A stretch of 64,000 nt of DNA from Manihot esculenta (GCF_001659605.2 NC_035168.2:16486449-16550448); one strand, 5' to 3'. Counted from the first letter of the stretch, positions 11,440 to 23,596 are shown. Numbers and translations are program-made. Notes: generated by a model from the letters alone, not told the origin.

Positions 11440-13702
11440 TGTAACGACCCGAAAATCTGAACCGCTACCGGCGCTAGGATCCAGATCGGCTTAAGGCTGC
11501 CGGGACCCGTAGCAAGCCTGACATAAAACCTGTAAACCTGTATAATCCCATACATGATCAACAACATGCATAAAAATTTAAACTTTTCTTTTAAACATCC
11601 AACTCAACCTGAACATACATGTACATAGTCATGATCATAATCATGATCCCTCTGTGGGATCTCATCAATGCCCCAACGGGCGATACAACATGAGATGAGT
11701 TGGCTTTCATGAACATTATAAAACATATAAGATCATGTATTTAAAAAGGGATTACAATACTCATAGGGTCAAGCACATCTATAACCTCAATATACCTCAT
11801 TACATAACATACTGAAATCTCTTACATTACATCATAATACAATTGTCATGTCTACAATCTAACTATTACATTAACATACTTCAAAACTCTGGCTAACCTC
11901 CTGGTCTACCCTGTACCTGCACATCTGGGGTTAGGGGAGAGGGGTGAGCTACAAAGCCCAGTGAGCAGAATAGTGAAAACGTATATTAAAATTTCATGCC
12001 ATTGTGTAATGCAACACATCACAACAAATCACATCTCGGATGGTATTGTCACCTATAGTCCTCTACATAGTCCAACTGTGCCGGGACGTAGAATGGGTAC
12101 AACCGGTCTTTCTCTTAACATAACATATCATACAGTCCAACTGTGCCAGGGACGTAGAATGGGTACAACCTGGACTTCCTCTTACATCGTGCCAGGGACG
12201 TAGAATGGGTACAACCTGGACTTCCATACCATATCATGCCATAACATCATCATATCATATGAGGACTAAAGGATCATCCAATGACCAATCCACATCAACA
12301 TCATAAATGCAATGCAATATATTCGTGAATACTAATGCAAGCAACCTACTATATCTCATGGCATTCATGATGCATGGATCATGCTCAAAATTCATACTTC
12401 ATTTATTTTAAAACTTTAAGGTTTATTCCACTCACCTCTGGCTAGCTCTGACAAACTCTGTAGCAGCTGGCTCACTGCTGGGGTCCTCGGTTCCTCGGGT
12501 CCGAACCTACACAGGTGGACTCCAATGAGGGACCAAACATACATAAACATAACTCTAATATACTCCCCAAGAACCCCCTAAAACATCATGAAAACATCAC
12601 ATAAAAACATGCAAGAAATGGCTGGACAGGGCACTTTCGGCGGCAGGTTCGGCGGCCGAAAGTCCCTCCAGAGCCGAAAGTCAGGCAGGGTCGGCGGCAC
12701 CTTCGGCGGCCGAAACTCCCAGATAGAGACGAAACTCATGCATGTTTGACGGCACCTTCGGCGGCCGAAAGTCCCAGATAGAGACGAAAGTCTCCTTTCG
12801 GGGGCAACTTCGGCAGCCGAAAGGCCTGCCTCCACAAGGGGGTTCGGCGGCCGAAAGTCCCTTCGGCGGCCGAACCTGGTTTCTCCCAGAATGGCAGAAA
12901 CTCAGCTCTCCTATGCACATTTCGCTTCCCGAGCTCAAATCATGCATATCACTCAACCAAAACATGCATACAAGCTCCTAGGGGCCTCAAACAAACAATT
13001 ACCCCAACTACAACACTTCAAACATACTCAAACATGCATTTCTACCCCATAAAACTTCATAAAACTTATTTAAAACATACATGGGGCTTAAGATCGGCTC
13101 TTACCTCTTGAAGATCGAGAGGAAGATGACCTAAACTTGGAGATCCACGAAAATGAGCTCCTGAGTTTCCAAAGCTCCAAAACTTGTTTCAAAAGTTCAA
13201 AATCTTCAATGCAAGCTTAAAACTCAAGAAAAATGGTGGGGATTTGAAGGAAAAACACTAGATCTGGGGAGAGGGAGGTCGGAAGCTAGCTATGGCTGAA
13301 AATGGGAGAAAGCTCGCCCATTTCGGCTAAGTGACCCTTTTATAGTGGCTGGCCAGGCCACGTTCGGGGGCCGAAAGTGCTTCCGCATGCATGCCATGTT
13401 CGGCAGCCGAACTTGGGTTTCGGCGGCCGAACCTGAACTTCCCTCACTCATGCTTTCGGGGGCCTAACGTGCCTCCAAAACGCATGCATGTTCGGCGGTC
13501 GAACTTGACTTTCGGCGGCCGAACCTGGGTTTTCCTCCAAAGACTTTTCATGCAAAAACTCATTAAATTTTTCATACTTAAAACCATGAAATACCTTAAA
13601 ACATTTTATGAAAACATGTTCCTACCCTACTAGAGGCTTCCGACATCCGAGATTCCACCGGACGGTAGGAATTCCGATACCGGAGTCTAGCCGGGTATTA
13701 CA
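11440..13702 (-). mobile_element. Solo LTR of a Tekay-type chromovirus
   Basis: The 2263-bp segment begins TGTAACG and ends GTATTACA. It is flanked by a perfect 5-bp target duplication, ACAAT (11435-11439 and 13703-13707). It aligns along its length with the LTRs of the element at 54.2-64 kb but is clearly diverged. It has its own version of the tandem array (12070-12225), the GC-rich dyads (12640-12880 and 13360-13530) and the TATA motif on the minus strand (13336-13345). No internal retroelement sequence is present, so it arose by recombination between two LTRs. It splits the NAC-like gene. Confidence 0.93.
13336..13345 (-). promoter_or_regulatory. TATA box of the solo LTR
   Basis: The minus-strand sequence CTATAAAAGG stands at the same place as in the full-length relative at 56291-56300. 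GC-rich dyads lie 20-190 bp upstream of it. A solo LTR keeps its promoter, so it could drive transcription toward lower coordinates, into the 3' part of the NAC-like pseudogene. Confidence 0.6.
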
Positions 13703-14274
13703 ACAATCTTCTGGTACCATCGGTAGGGTCCGATGATGGTTTTTCCTCGGGGCTCTCGCCACTAATGAAAGATTCCACAGAGGGGGGCTTTCTGCAGCAC
13801 AAGGATGGGGATTTCACCTTAGGGCCACGAAGGGATCGTGTAGCGGCGTAATAGGCACGAGCAGCATCCTCCATTGAATCAAATGTGTCGAATCAGAGCC
13901 CTATTTCTTCTTCAATTCAAAAATAAAATCTTTCTTAAACCATGAACCTTTAGGATCATCGTATCTGCGTGTAGTTCAACCATTCCACACGCTTGAACCA
14001 GCCATTCTATCAACTCTACCTTTGCTCCTCTTCTTCAACTTAGTGAAAATGTGGAAATATCCACTTGAAGATGGTTCCTTGAATTCCTTCATCTCCCACA
14101 AATTCAATTCGCCATAAAGATCGCACATTTTCATAGTGGGGAAGACAATGGTTTTCCTTGAAGTTTTCTTTGAAGATAAAAGAATACCAGTACCTCCAAT
14201 ATTGGTTCAAAGTGATACCCACATGGTAACTCCATCATCATCCTCTCCAGTTCTTCTTTTGTGACATTCTCCAT
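13703..14274 (-). pseudogene. Degenerate NAC-domain transcription factor-like gene
   Basis: Starting from the minus-strand ATG at 14274, the reading shows a NAC-like order of blocks: a LPCGYHFEP opening (compare the NAC 'LPPGFRFHPT' block), a DLYGELNLWE block, then SGYFHIFTKLKKRSKGR, DRMAGSSVWNG and KGSWFKKDFIFE. NAC proteins are plant transcription factors that bind DNA through this domain. The copy is broken: a one-base frameshift near 14140, a stop after VWNG (about 13978) and further stops downstream, before the solo LTR cuts it. Several blocks are atypical, so it belongs to a divergent NAC subgroup if the call is right. Confidence 0.5.
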
Positions 14275-14370
14275 TATTGATTGTTGAAGAACAAAGAGCA
14301 AGAGATTGCTGGTTGTTGAAGAATAGAGTGTGGGAGAGAAAAGTAGAGGTAGAGCAAACTTGGAGACCCA

Positions 14371-14380
14371 ATTTATATAT
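14371..14380 (-). promoter_or_regulatory. TATA box of the NAC-like gene, duplicated by the MULE insertion
   Basis: On the minus strand this reads ATATATAAAT, about 100 bp upstream of the NAC-like ATG, a normal TATA position. Nine of its bases (14372-14380) are the left copy of the target duplication of the adjacent MULE. The right copy is at 19363-19371 with one mismatch. Confidence 0.55.
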
Positions 14381-14541
14381 GGGAGATTTACTATTTAGTC
14401 TCTAAGTTTTGCCATTATTAACAAGTCAATCCCTCGATTTTTAGAAACGTATTAAAACGTCCTCACATAATCAAACCGTTAACAAATCAGTCCTTCCATC
14501 TACCTAATCCTCTTTTCCGTTAAAAAAAGATGAAAAGGCCA
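14381..14541 (+). repeat. Left terminal inverted repeat of the MULE
   Basis: It aligns without large gaps to the reverse complement of 19201-19362, with scattered substitutions. Both arms share the core 'ttaacaagtca' and 'cataatcaaaccgttaac'. Confidence 0.9.
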
Positions 14542-15064
14542 AAATAACCTTACTGTAACTTTTTTCCAAATCGATAATCTCTGTTCTCAAATTCCTAACT
14601 TCTCTCTTCTCCCAAAAATGATAACCTCTCTTCCCAAATCCCTAATTTCCCTCTTCTTCCCAAATCCCTAATTTCCCTCTTCTCCCCAAATCGATAACCT
14701 TTCTCTTCCTAAATCCCTAACTTTTTGTCTTCTCCCCAAGTCGATAACCTCTCTTCCCAAATCTCTAACTTCTCTCTTCTTCCCCAAATCCCCTCTTCTC
14801 CATTTTGTTAGTTTTTGTTGAAGAGAAGTTGGTTTCTGTTGAAGAGAAGTTGTGGTCCCTATTTTGTTAGTTTTTATCGAACAAGTGGGGAAAGGTAACT
14901 TTTTATGCTTTCTTTTGTTTTTTTCTCTGGATGTGTGACCATAATGTTTGTATTATAGTAAAGCATGTGGGTACCACTTACTGTTACTGATGGTTTTAAT
15001 GTATTTTTTTGGGAAATTTTGACTAATTAAAGAATGTGTGATTCATGTGTGTAGGTCTGAAAAC

Positions 15065-17890
15065 ATGGCTGTGGATGAGAGATTTACTGTAGTGTTGACA
15101 TATGAAAGTAAAACTGATGAAATATATAATGTCCCCATTGTAAGTTATTCATACATATCCTTGTTGTCTGATGATGTTTAACATAACTGCATCATTTGTT
15201 ACGTTTGTTGCTAGTAGTGAGATGAGTGTAGAAAATGATGATGATTTAATGTTGGCTTTTGAGTTGTACAAACCTAGTCATAGATTGCCTTTGACTGTAC
15301 AAGTAAAGAGGGTCCCTTTAAACACTGAGATGCCTGATGATGATGCTGATGAAGATATTAGTATTATCGGTGAGGGCAGTAATACTGGTGAGGGCATTAA
15401 CTTTGGTGAGGGTGGTAATATTATTGAGGATATTAACCTTGGTGATGCCTTAGGTAGAAACACTTCCCTATTAAGTAGGGATGGGTCCACAAGAGGTAGG
15501 GGCAGGAGTATGCCATTAAGAGGAAATGGAGGAAGAAGCAGTTTTACTAAAGGTAGAGGGATAGGACAGGAAAGGGTTAGTGAAAGTGGGCAGTTAGGGA
15601 GAGGGGCCAATGAATCAACACAAATTGATTCTGAAAGTGATGTATCATTCTATGACAGTGAGATTGGAGATGATTTACTTGAAGAAGTTGTATTTGACAA
15701 TGAGATTAGTACTAAGGAGTCAGATGGGTTATCAGGTTATGCTAGTGACAATGACAGAGAGATTGAAGACAATGAGAATGAGTCATATGATCCCAATAAT
15801 AGGAAGAAAAAATATATTGATCCTTATCATGGTATGTATGATGATCCATTCCAACACAATAAGGGGAAGATATTTTGTTTAAGGAGGGCCAAGTTTTTAA
15901 GGATATTGTAACTTTGAAGAATGCGATGAGAGATTATGCTATTAAAGGGGATATGATATTACAATAGTTAAAAATGACTCTACTAGATTAACAGCTAAGT
16001 GTTCCAGTACAGGATGTCCCTGAAGGTTTCATGTATCAGTTATGTCTGACCAAGTCACTTTCATGGTTAAGATTCTGCATGATGAGCACACATGCATAAG
16101 ACCATCAAAAAATCAAAATTTGAATTCAAACACTAAGTGGATAGTAGAAAACTTAGGGAAAAACTGAGAGCTGACCCTGACATGAGTTATGAACTCATGC
16201 AGCATGAGTTGATGAAAAAACGAGGTGTGGAAGTTCTTGTGTGGCAATTATATAGAGCTAGGTACAAGACTAGAGATGAGAATATGGGCATGCATTGTGA
16301 AAGTTTCAAAAAACTTAAGAAATATGTCCATTATTTGCAAACATATAACCCGGGTACAGTTATAAAAATCCAGCCAGCTCCAAGGGTTAATGAAGATGAT
16401 CCTTTTGTTTTTCAAAGAATATGGATTATTTTTTATGCTATAAAATCTGGATTTAAGAATGGTTGCAGACCCTTTATAGGATTAGATGGTTGTCACTTAA
16501 AGGGTCCATATGGAGAGATTTTCCTAGTTGCAGTTATACTAGATGGAAATAGAGGTGTGCTACCTCTTGTATTTTCTATAGTTGAATCAGAATGTGGTGA
16601 TAGCTGGACATTTTTCCTAGAGAATCTTTACTCTTGCATTGGTGGAGGAACTGATGATAGGCCTTTAACTATTATGTCAGATAGGCATAAGGTATGAATT
16701 AATATTCATTTTTTTTTAATTTAGCATATTGAATTATATGCTATTGATTTAAGTTACTAACTATTTTTTTTTATTGTTGTAGGGACTTGTTGATGCGGTC
16801 AAAAATATATTCCCCAATGCATCTCATAGAGTTTGTTGTAGGCATTTATACATGAATTTATTTAAGGAAGAGTTCCCTGGACTTATTCTCAAAGATGATT
16901 TTTGAAATGCTGCAAAGAGTACTCAATCTTATGAGTTTTGGCTTCACATGAAGAATTTGAAGGCCAAGCGAGATCAAAAGCCATATGACTAGTTGATCAA
17001 CATACCCTTCAGTCAATGGAGTAGACATGCATTTTGGCCTAAAGCTAAGTGTGACAATTACACTAACAATATGACTGAATCATTCAATGCATGGATAGTG
17101 AAAATGAGAGGTTTGCCTATTATCAATATTATTGAATCTATTAGGCAGAAATGTATGGTTATGGTGCATAAAAGATTTGCTAAAGCTCAAACTTAGGAAG
17201 GGATAGTTACACCAAGAACAAAGAAAGTATTGAATAAAATCATTACTAGCAATAGGTTTCTTAAGTTGCTCCCTGGTAGAAATCAAGAGTATGAGGTTTA
17301 TGAGGGTTCATATAGGTTTGCTGTAAGTTTAGCTAAAAGGACATGCAGTTGTGGATGGTGGGATATAAGTGGTTTACCATGAAAACATGCTGCTAGAGCA
17401 ATTGCATATGTTAGGGGTAATATTGAAGAGTTTTGCTATGAATATTACACTGTGCAGTGCTATTCAAGAGTTTATACAGATGCCATATATCCTATTCCTC
17501 AAACTGATCTTGAACCTAATAATGAACAACCATCAATGCTGCACCTCCTTTGAGGAGGTAACAGGAAGGCCAAGGAAGGCTAGAAAGAGAGATGAGAGTG
17601 AACCACCGGCTAGAGGAAGGAGGACAACAATTGTCACTTGTGCTAGGTGCTTACAAACAGGTCACAATAAGAGAACTTGTTAATATGCTTCTGTTAGGGT
17701 AACTATACCTTTGTTTGCTTGTATATAATGAATCTATTTTAACTTTTTTAACTTTTATGTATTTTTCTAATTGCAGGCAAATATGGCTGTAAGTCAAAAG
17801 AAGAGAAAACATAATACTGCATCAGGTGCAGGGAATTCAAGAGTGATTAATACTAACCAAGTGGGATCAAGTAGTGGACCAACTATCTAA
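15065..17890 (+). pseudogene. MuDR/MURA-type transposase pseudogene
   Basis: A first exon begins at the ATG at 15065. An acidic, glycine-rich N-terminal part follows (15171-15911), and the catalytic region starts near 16137. The MULE transposase signature IGLDGCHLKGPYGE lies near 16480-16525; a second conserved aspartate (MSDRHKG) flanks a clean GT-AG intron (16692-16782), and the glutamate region MTESFNAW follows. A SWIM zinc finger (CSCGWWDISG...H) comes near 17345-17390 and a CCHC knuckle (CARCLQTGHNKRTC) at the end. The enzyme would cut and join element ends at the TIRs in the nucleus. It is dead: several in-frame stops (about 16902, 16987, 17194, 17380) and at least two frameshifts, in the 15900-16130 stretch and near the C-terminus. 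A last exon (17777-17890) encodes a short basic tail. Confidence 0.9.
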
Positions 17891-18623
17891 AGGAGCCTTT
17901 GAAATATCAAATGATCTTTTTGAGTATGTTATTAGTTGATGGGATATAGTTTGTACATTTTGATTGAATATGTATTTTGGGCCATTGGATTGAGCCTTAT
18001 TTGGGAATATTGTAAATATGTGCACAGATTCTTTTTTTGAGGGAGTTTATCATATATATTGGTACAGTACTACAGATATTGGCCTTACTTGATCATTAAA
18101 ATGGTAGTAATAGATGTATGACATTAATGATCAAGTCTGATTCTGTAATACATATTTGAACAAAAAGGATATATTAATGAAATTATGCTTTTAATTTCAT
18201 TTGCTCAACTCCAAATTTACTCATTTTGCATTTATAATATTTGTTTGTACTTGATATTAAGTTACAGTTGAATAAATGTAACATTATCACTCTTCTATTT
18301 TTTTTAATTTTACAACTTTTTAATCCATCTATTTAAATATTCAAAATTTCTCAGTCCTTTAAGTTTTAAAGTTTTCAATTTTTCAGTCCTTATATATTCA
18401 ATTCCGAAACTATTAAGTCCTCCAGTTTTGAATCATTACAATTGTTTGATCATTCATTTTAATCATTCACTTATAAGAAACTAATATGCTAAAATTTTAC
18501 TAATCTAATTTAGAAAAACAGTACAGAATTCATTCATACATTCATACATAAAGAACATACTGTAATCTGGTTCAAAATAACTTCTATCTTCTGCAGCTTT
18601 ATACAGTGCTTTTAAACAACTTT

Positions 18624-19027
18624 TTATGGTGTTTTTACAACAAATACTATCAACAGTAACAACATAATTATCATACGTTTCTTCATCTGGTTCAAACTAA
18701 CTTTAATCTTCTGCAGCTTTACATGTAATTTTTTGGTCTCTTCATTAATCTTCATCAACTTTTCTTTAGTCTCTGCAATCATCCTTAATAAGTTGGCCTT
18801 GAATACCTCTAACCCTTCAACTTTACTGTTTGATGTTGGAGAGTTAATATTTGTTGGAATGCACCACCCAAGAAATGACCCACATTTGTTATTTCGATAG
18901 TAATAATACAACTTGTTTAGATTACTAACAAATTCAGATATGCGAACCCTGCTCTTTTCCCGCAATAGCAATTCACATTTATGTAACCACCATCCCAGCT
19001 TCCCATCGATCTACTGATGTCAGACAT
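18624..19027 (-). pseudogene. GRF-type zinc finger protein remnant of the MULE
   Basis: Read on the minus strand from the ATG at 19027, the product starts MSDISRSMGSWDGGY and shows a CYCGK motif. A frameshift near 18955 follows, and in the other frame come an NKLYYYY phrase, a cysteine and FLGWC. This matches the C-x-C-G...S..N..R.F/Y..C...C-x-F-x-W pattern of GRF zinc fingers. The tail has a lysine-rich, probably coiled-coil stretch and ends in a hydrophobic segment (MIIMLLLLIVFVV). Small GRF-finger genes often accompany plant MULE transposases; their role is unknown. Confidence 0.6.
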
Positions 19028-19200
19028 TCTCACGAAGATAGAATGGATCCTTTAGGTGCTTGATCGTCAACTATTATGAAAGGAGGTGGGATCCTTTCGG
19101 TACTTGATTGATGTTAAAGATAGAATGGATCCTTTCAATCGAAAATGCATGTTTAAATAGGGATTGAAGAGTGTAAAATTGAATTTTAAAATATTCTCTC

Positions 19201-19362
19201 TCCTTTTCATCTTATTTTTAACAGAAAAAGAGGGCTACGGTGGATGAAAGAACTAATTTGTTAACGGTTTGATTATGTAAGAACATTTTAATACGTTTCT
19301 GAAAATCGAGATACTGACTTGTTAATAATAATAAAATTTAGGAACTAAATTATAAATTTCCC
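19201..19362 (-). repeat. Right terminal inverted repeat of the MULE
   Basis: Reverse-complement partner of 14381-14541. It is followed directly by the right copy of the 9-bp target duplication. Confidence 0.9.
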
Positions 19363-19631
19363 TTTATAAATTTCATTTCCCACAAGTTTAAGCTAAAAAA
19401 AGAATCGCATGCGTTGAAAGGAAAAAGAAGAGAGAAAAATAAGAAGGAGGTTATTTAGAGTAGAATTGATTTTTAAATTATTTATTATTTATTTATTTTT
19501 AATAGAAAAATATTGAATGATTATTTAACTGATAGAAAAAAAAAGATAAGAATGATTTAATATACTTTTTAAAATAAATGAATTCACTTATTAATAATAA
19601 TAATATTAAAAAATTAAATAATAAATTTTTT

Positions 19632-20766
19632 AAAAAATAAATTATCTCATTAAAAAATATTTTTTATTTTATATAGAGAATATTTTATATAAAAAATATT
19701 TTTTAAATACAAATTATTTTTCATAAATAAATGAGATTTTAATTTTTATAATTTTTGTCCAATAAAAATATCTTTTATAATTTTAAAATTTAATTATTTA
19801 AATGTTCTATCAGTATTTTTATTAGCCACAGAATTAAATAATTTATTATAATAAAATCTAAAGGACCTTATAGTAATTTGTTTAAAAAGTTAGAGACTAA
19901 ATTAAAAACGACATTTATCGAATATATATAACAAGACTAAATAGTTGAATCTTAAAATATTAAATAGTTGAATCTTAAAATATTAAGGGATATTATAATT
20001 AAGTTGAAAAATTATAAAAATGAAGTAATAAATTTGTTAAAATTTTCACAGAGCTTATAGTAAATTTCCTTGACAATTATATGATTTTTGGCATTTACAT
20101 GTAATTACATGTTCTAGAAAAGAAAATTAAATTTATTTAGATGAAGACAAATTAAAGATGTTTTATGCTTAAGCTCAAAAGTCTTTTCTCTCTCCTTTTT
20201 TTTTTTAATAAAAAATCAGATATCATCTCAAGAGTCAAGGTGTACCTCATCCACATAACCTAACTCCAACTTGAAAAATAAAAATATATTAGAATTCAGA
20301 TAATTTATTAAAATGACTTCCTATTCACCCACCTCTATTATTTCAATAAGTCAATTATAAATTTATAATTAATATTTCTTTAATACTTTTATATTTTAGA
20401 TCTGAGTCAATTTTCAATAACTAAAAGATTTTTTTAGAATTTGCATGTTTTTTTTATAAAAAGATATTAAGAATATTATTATTATTTTTGGCGTACCTAA
20501 CAACATCCAAATATAAAAAGACGTAGCCATGAAATCGTCTCTCAAGTTAACGTGCACCTCATCATGTCACGTTACAATTCCTTATTTACCGCCTCTATTA
20601 TTTCAATAATTCAATAAATAATTCCTAACAACCTCGGTTGATGTCACCGATTAGAGAACGCATTTGCCATCTCACATAAGACTCTAGATATCTTATTACA
20701 AGATGTCTCAGGTATGTTCACATGATCAACTTGTCTGTGTCTCCCTTCTCTAATGTGCCCCAGCTG
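19632..20766. other. AT-rich intergenic DNA, upstream region of the propeller gene
   Basis: No open frame with a domain and no clear element ends. A roughly 25-bp phrase is directly repeated near 19940-19985. The last 200 bp form the presumed promoter of the gene starting at 20850. Confidence 0.5.
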
Positions 20767-20773
20767 TATATAA
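20767..20773 (+). promoter_or_regulatory. TATA box of the beta-propeller gene
   Basis: TATATAA lies 77 bp upstream of the start codon, which leaves a leader of about 45-50 bases if transcription begins 30 bases downstream. The position is typical of plant genes. Confidence 0.7.
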
Positions 20774-20849
20774 GTAAAGATCTGGGATGCTTGTAATCAC
20801 AAGACTAAAAACTGAATTAACAATCTCTGCAGATTGACAAGTAGAGAGC

Positions 20850-22629
20850 ATGGCAGAGAAGAGAGGTAGCATTGCCTTCTTCGCAAGCTATAAGCCACCG
20901 GTGCCTCTGGACATTTACTCTTGTTCAGTTCCACCAACGGGGAGGCATGACGAGCTACACATGACTGACGGATTGTCCAATAACTATAACTGCCGAGTCA
21001 TTCAACCAGAAGCTCTCAAAGCAATTATCAAGCGCCCAAAATTGGCTTCCGAAGCCAACGAATCTGATGTTGATTCAGGTCGGGTCTCTGGTTTGGTTTT
21101 CGTCTCTGAAAGAGACAACAACCTCGAGACGCTTCACATAGCTCTTCGCTTCACTGACAAAGTTAAAGTCTTTAGTTTCGCTGATGTGTATGGCACATTC
21201 AGTGATGTTCGATTGGAAGATAGTGGTTGCATTGGCGGTGGTTATAAGGACGGTAATCGTACTATCGATCATTCTCTTGTCTATATCACCACCAAGGACC
21301 CTGCAAAAGAACGTCGTCAGCCGTGGACTGTCGTTTACAAAACCAATCTTAAAACCGGGAAAACTGAACGCCTCACTCCACCAGGTTCATTTTGCTATTA
21401 ATTTCTCTATTAGTGCTCATATCATGCTTTAAATGCTGAAGTGAAATTTGATTTTCTCATCAACAGGGGTAAGTGACCTAAGTCCTTCTGTGTCGCCATC
21501 TGGAAGAAAGATCGCAGTGGCGTCATTTCAGGGAAAGGATTGGAATGGCGAGATTGAAAATCTACAGACCGACATTTATGTGATGAATGTAGAGAAGCCG
21601 CCCTTGGATCGCAAGAGAGTTATAACAGATGGTGGGTGGCCAACATGGGGAAGTGACAACATCATATTTTTCCATCGAAAGGTTGGAGATTTTTGGGGTG
21701 TGTTCCGATTCGATATTAGCAGCGGTGAAACAGTCCGTTTAACCCCGGACGGGATGGATGCAGTAACTCCGGCGGCCATCAATGAAACCAAAGTGGCAGT
21801 GGCAACTATACGTAAGAAATCAAAATTCACTGACGTCCGAGAAGAAGATCAATATCGACATATTGAGATTTTCGATTCAACTGCACCAAATCAATCCATA
21901 AAAATCACTCAAATGACCAGGCCAAAGGCTGACCACTTCAACCCCTTTATCATAGATGGAGAGAAGCGCATAGGTTATCATCGTTGCAAAAGCGACCATC
22001 TCAAGGTATGTAAAATTTAACTAATGAATTCTCTTAAATTTTAGCAATACATGTCTGATTTAATATTATTGTTTGCTTAGCATGGAGACGATATCCCAAG
22101 AACTTTCCACAAGCTCCATTCTCCACATGCGGATGTAGGACTTTTCAGGGTGTCGGGTGTCTTTCCAACATTTTCCAAGGATGGCTCCAAGCTCGCATTC
22201 GTTGATAATGAGTTCAAATCTGTATGGTTAGCCGATAGCCAAGGATTGCGCGTTGTATACGAGGTATAGAAATCCTTTAATATATATATATATATATAAT
22301 CCAAAATCAATGATATTTATATGGATATAAAGGCGATGATTAGTTTTATTTTCATAGACAAGAGGACCAGATAACATCTTCTCACCAGTTTGGAATCAAA
22401 ATCCAGAAAAAGATATACTATATGTATGCATGGGACCTTCTTTTGATGCTGACAAGACGTTGGATATCTTCGCTATCCCCAATGTATCTAGTGGTGCACG
22501 GCAGCGTCGAAAGCTCACAAGAGGATTTAATAATGCCTTTCCATCCACCAGTCCAGACGGTAACTAACTAACTTTCTAATGGGTCTTTTCTAGCTTTCTA
22601 ATTAGTCTTTCATGGTGAATTGCAACTTG

Positions 22630-22663
<34 letters not shown>

Positions 22664-23491
22664 TTTGGATAAATGATTCAAAGGTCGAATAATTAAACTA
22701 AAATAATATAAATTTATTTATTTATTTATGATAAAAAAATTATTTTTACGAATGGATTGAAAATTGTTATAGGGAATAAATTAGTTTTTCGATCTACAAG
22801 AGACCATCAAGGGGGAGATGAGAAACACAAAAATCTATATATAATGGAGGATGCAGAAGTAGGAGAATTCGGAGATGGCAAAGACAAAATATCAAGGCTA
22901 ACAGATGGGGCTTGGACGGACACACATTGCCAGTGGTCTCCAACTGGAGATTGGATAGTATTCTCATCAACTCGTGATAAGCCTAAAAATGCACCGAAAA
23001 AAGACAACAAGCTTGATCCAGGATACTTTGCAGTATTTCTCGTGAAGGCAAATGATCGAACAGTTAAAAGAATAATAATAAGTGGCGATGATATTGCAGG
23101 GCATGTAAACCATCCTTTCTTTAGTCCGGATGGAAAGAGTATCGTTGTAACTTCAGATCTCGCTGCAGTGTCTGTTGATCCAATTTCATTACCTCTTTTC
23201 CTACATTCAGTGAGACCTTACGGAGACATATTCACCGTCGATCTACCAGATGACATAAACACAAATAATAAAAAGAAAAACATAGATGTGAAGAAATTTA
23301 ATCGCATTACACATAGCAGATATGAGAATTCTACACCCACTTGGACCATGTTCGCTACAAAGGATCCAAATGCGACGTGGAATTTGCTTTTAAAGGATGA
23401 CTACACTCCATCATGCCCTTATATACATCCTGATGGAGGTGAAGGTTGGCATATGACTGGCCACCTTTGCATCCCAAAACGATGTTGTTGA
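20850..23491 (+). CDS. TolB/DPP6-N-like beta-propeller protein, five exons
   Basis: The exons are 20850-21384, 21467-22005, 22081-22263, 22358-22559 and 22773-23491. All junctions are GT-AG, and the phases join into 725 codons plus stop. The protein is built from WD40-like/TolB beta-propeller blades, seen as recurring S-P-dG-x-x-I/L-x-F phrases: SPSVSPSGRKIAVAS, FPTFSKDGSKLAFVD, CQWSPTGDWIVFSS and FFSPDGKSIVVTS. It resembles the plant family described as DPP6 N-terminal domain-like proteins. It lacks the alpha/beta-hydrolase peptidase half, so it is not expected to be a peptidase. There is no signal peptide or membrane helix. Propellers of this type usually bind partners or ligands; the biological role is unknown. 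The start is supported by the TATA box and the MAEKRGSIAFF opening. Confidence 0.9.
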
Positions 23492-23596
23492 TTATCATAA
23501 ATCCAAGGTGTACGAGAAACTAGGTTTTAGAAAGAATTTGTATGTGTGCTATCAACGTAGCTTGTTTTCATTTAGTGTGATTTCACATTATGTTCC

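Larger units (their letters stand above)
14381..19362 (+). mobile_element. Complete but decayed Mutator-like element (MULE), 4.98 kb
   Basis: Both ends carry terminal inverted repeats of about 160 bp (14381-14541 and 19201-19362). They start GGGAGATTTA and, inverted, GGGAAATTTA. The flanks are a 9-bp duplication matching at 8 positions: TTTATATAT at 14372-14380 and TTTATAAAT at 19363-19371. A 9-bp duplication and long TIRs are hallmarks of the Mutator superfamily. Inside are a transposase pseudogene on the plus strand and a GRF-zinc-finger gene remnant on the minus strand, facing each other. With several stops in the transposase, the element cannot move by itself. Confidence 0.92.
11024..19631. 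mobile_element. Candidate Pack-MULE carrying a NAC-like gene, disrupted by later insertions
   Basis: The two outer ends form long terminal inverted repeats of about 150 bp, at roughly 11024-11190 and 19480-19631. They are diverged relatives of the TIRs of the inner MULE: all four ends share 'tttattattta' or 'tttactattta', then 'ttattaacaagtca..'. Removing the inner MULE with its target duplication and the solo LTR with its duplication leaves about 1.35 kb, a usual size for a gene-carrying Pack-MULE. The cargo is the NAC-like pseudogene on the minus strand. The expected 9-bp target duplication is not convincing, because both flanks are nearly pure A/T. The element reading is an inference from TIR similarity. 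Confidence 0.5.

Noticed and set aside
12578..12981. Frames with repeated SAAEG/FGRR phrases in the LTRs (also at 55520-55950 and 63290-63726)
   Set aside because: They are translations of the GC-rich dyad repeats, present on both strands and in several frames, with no sign of coding selection.
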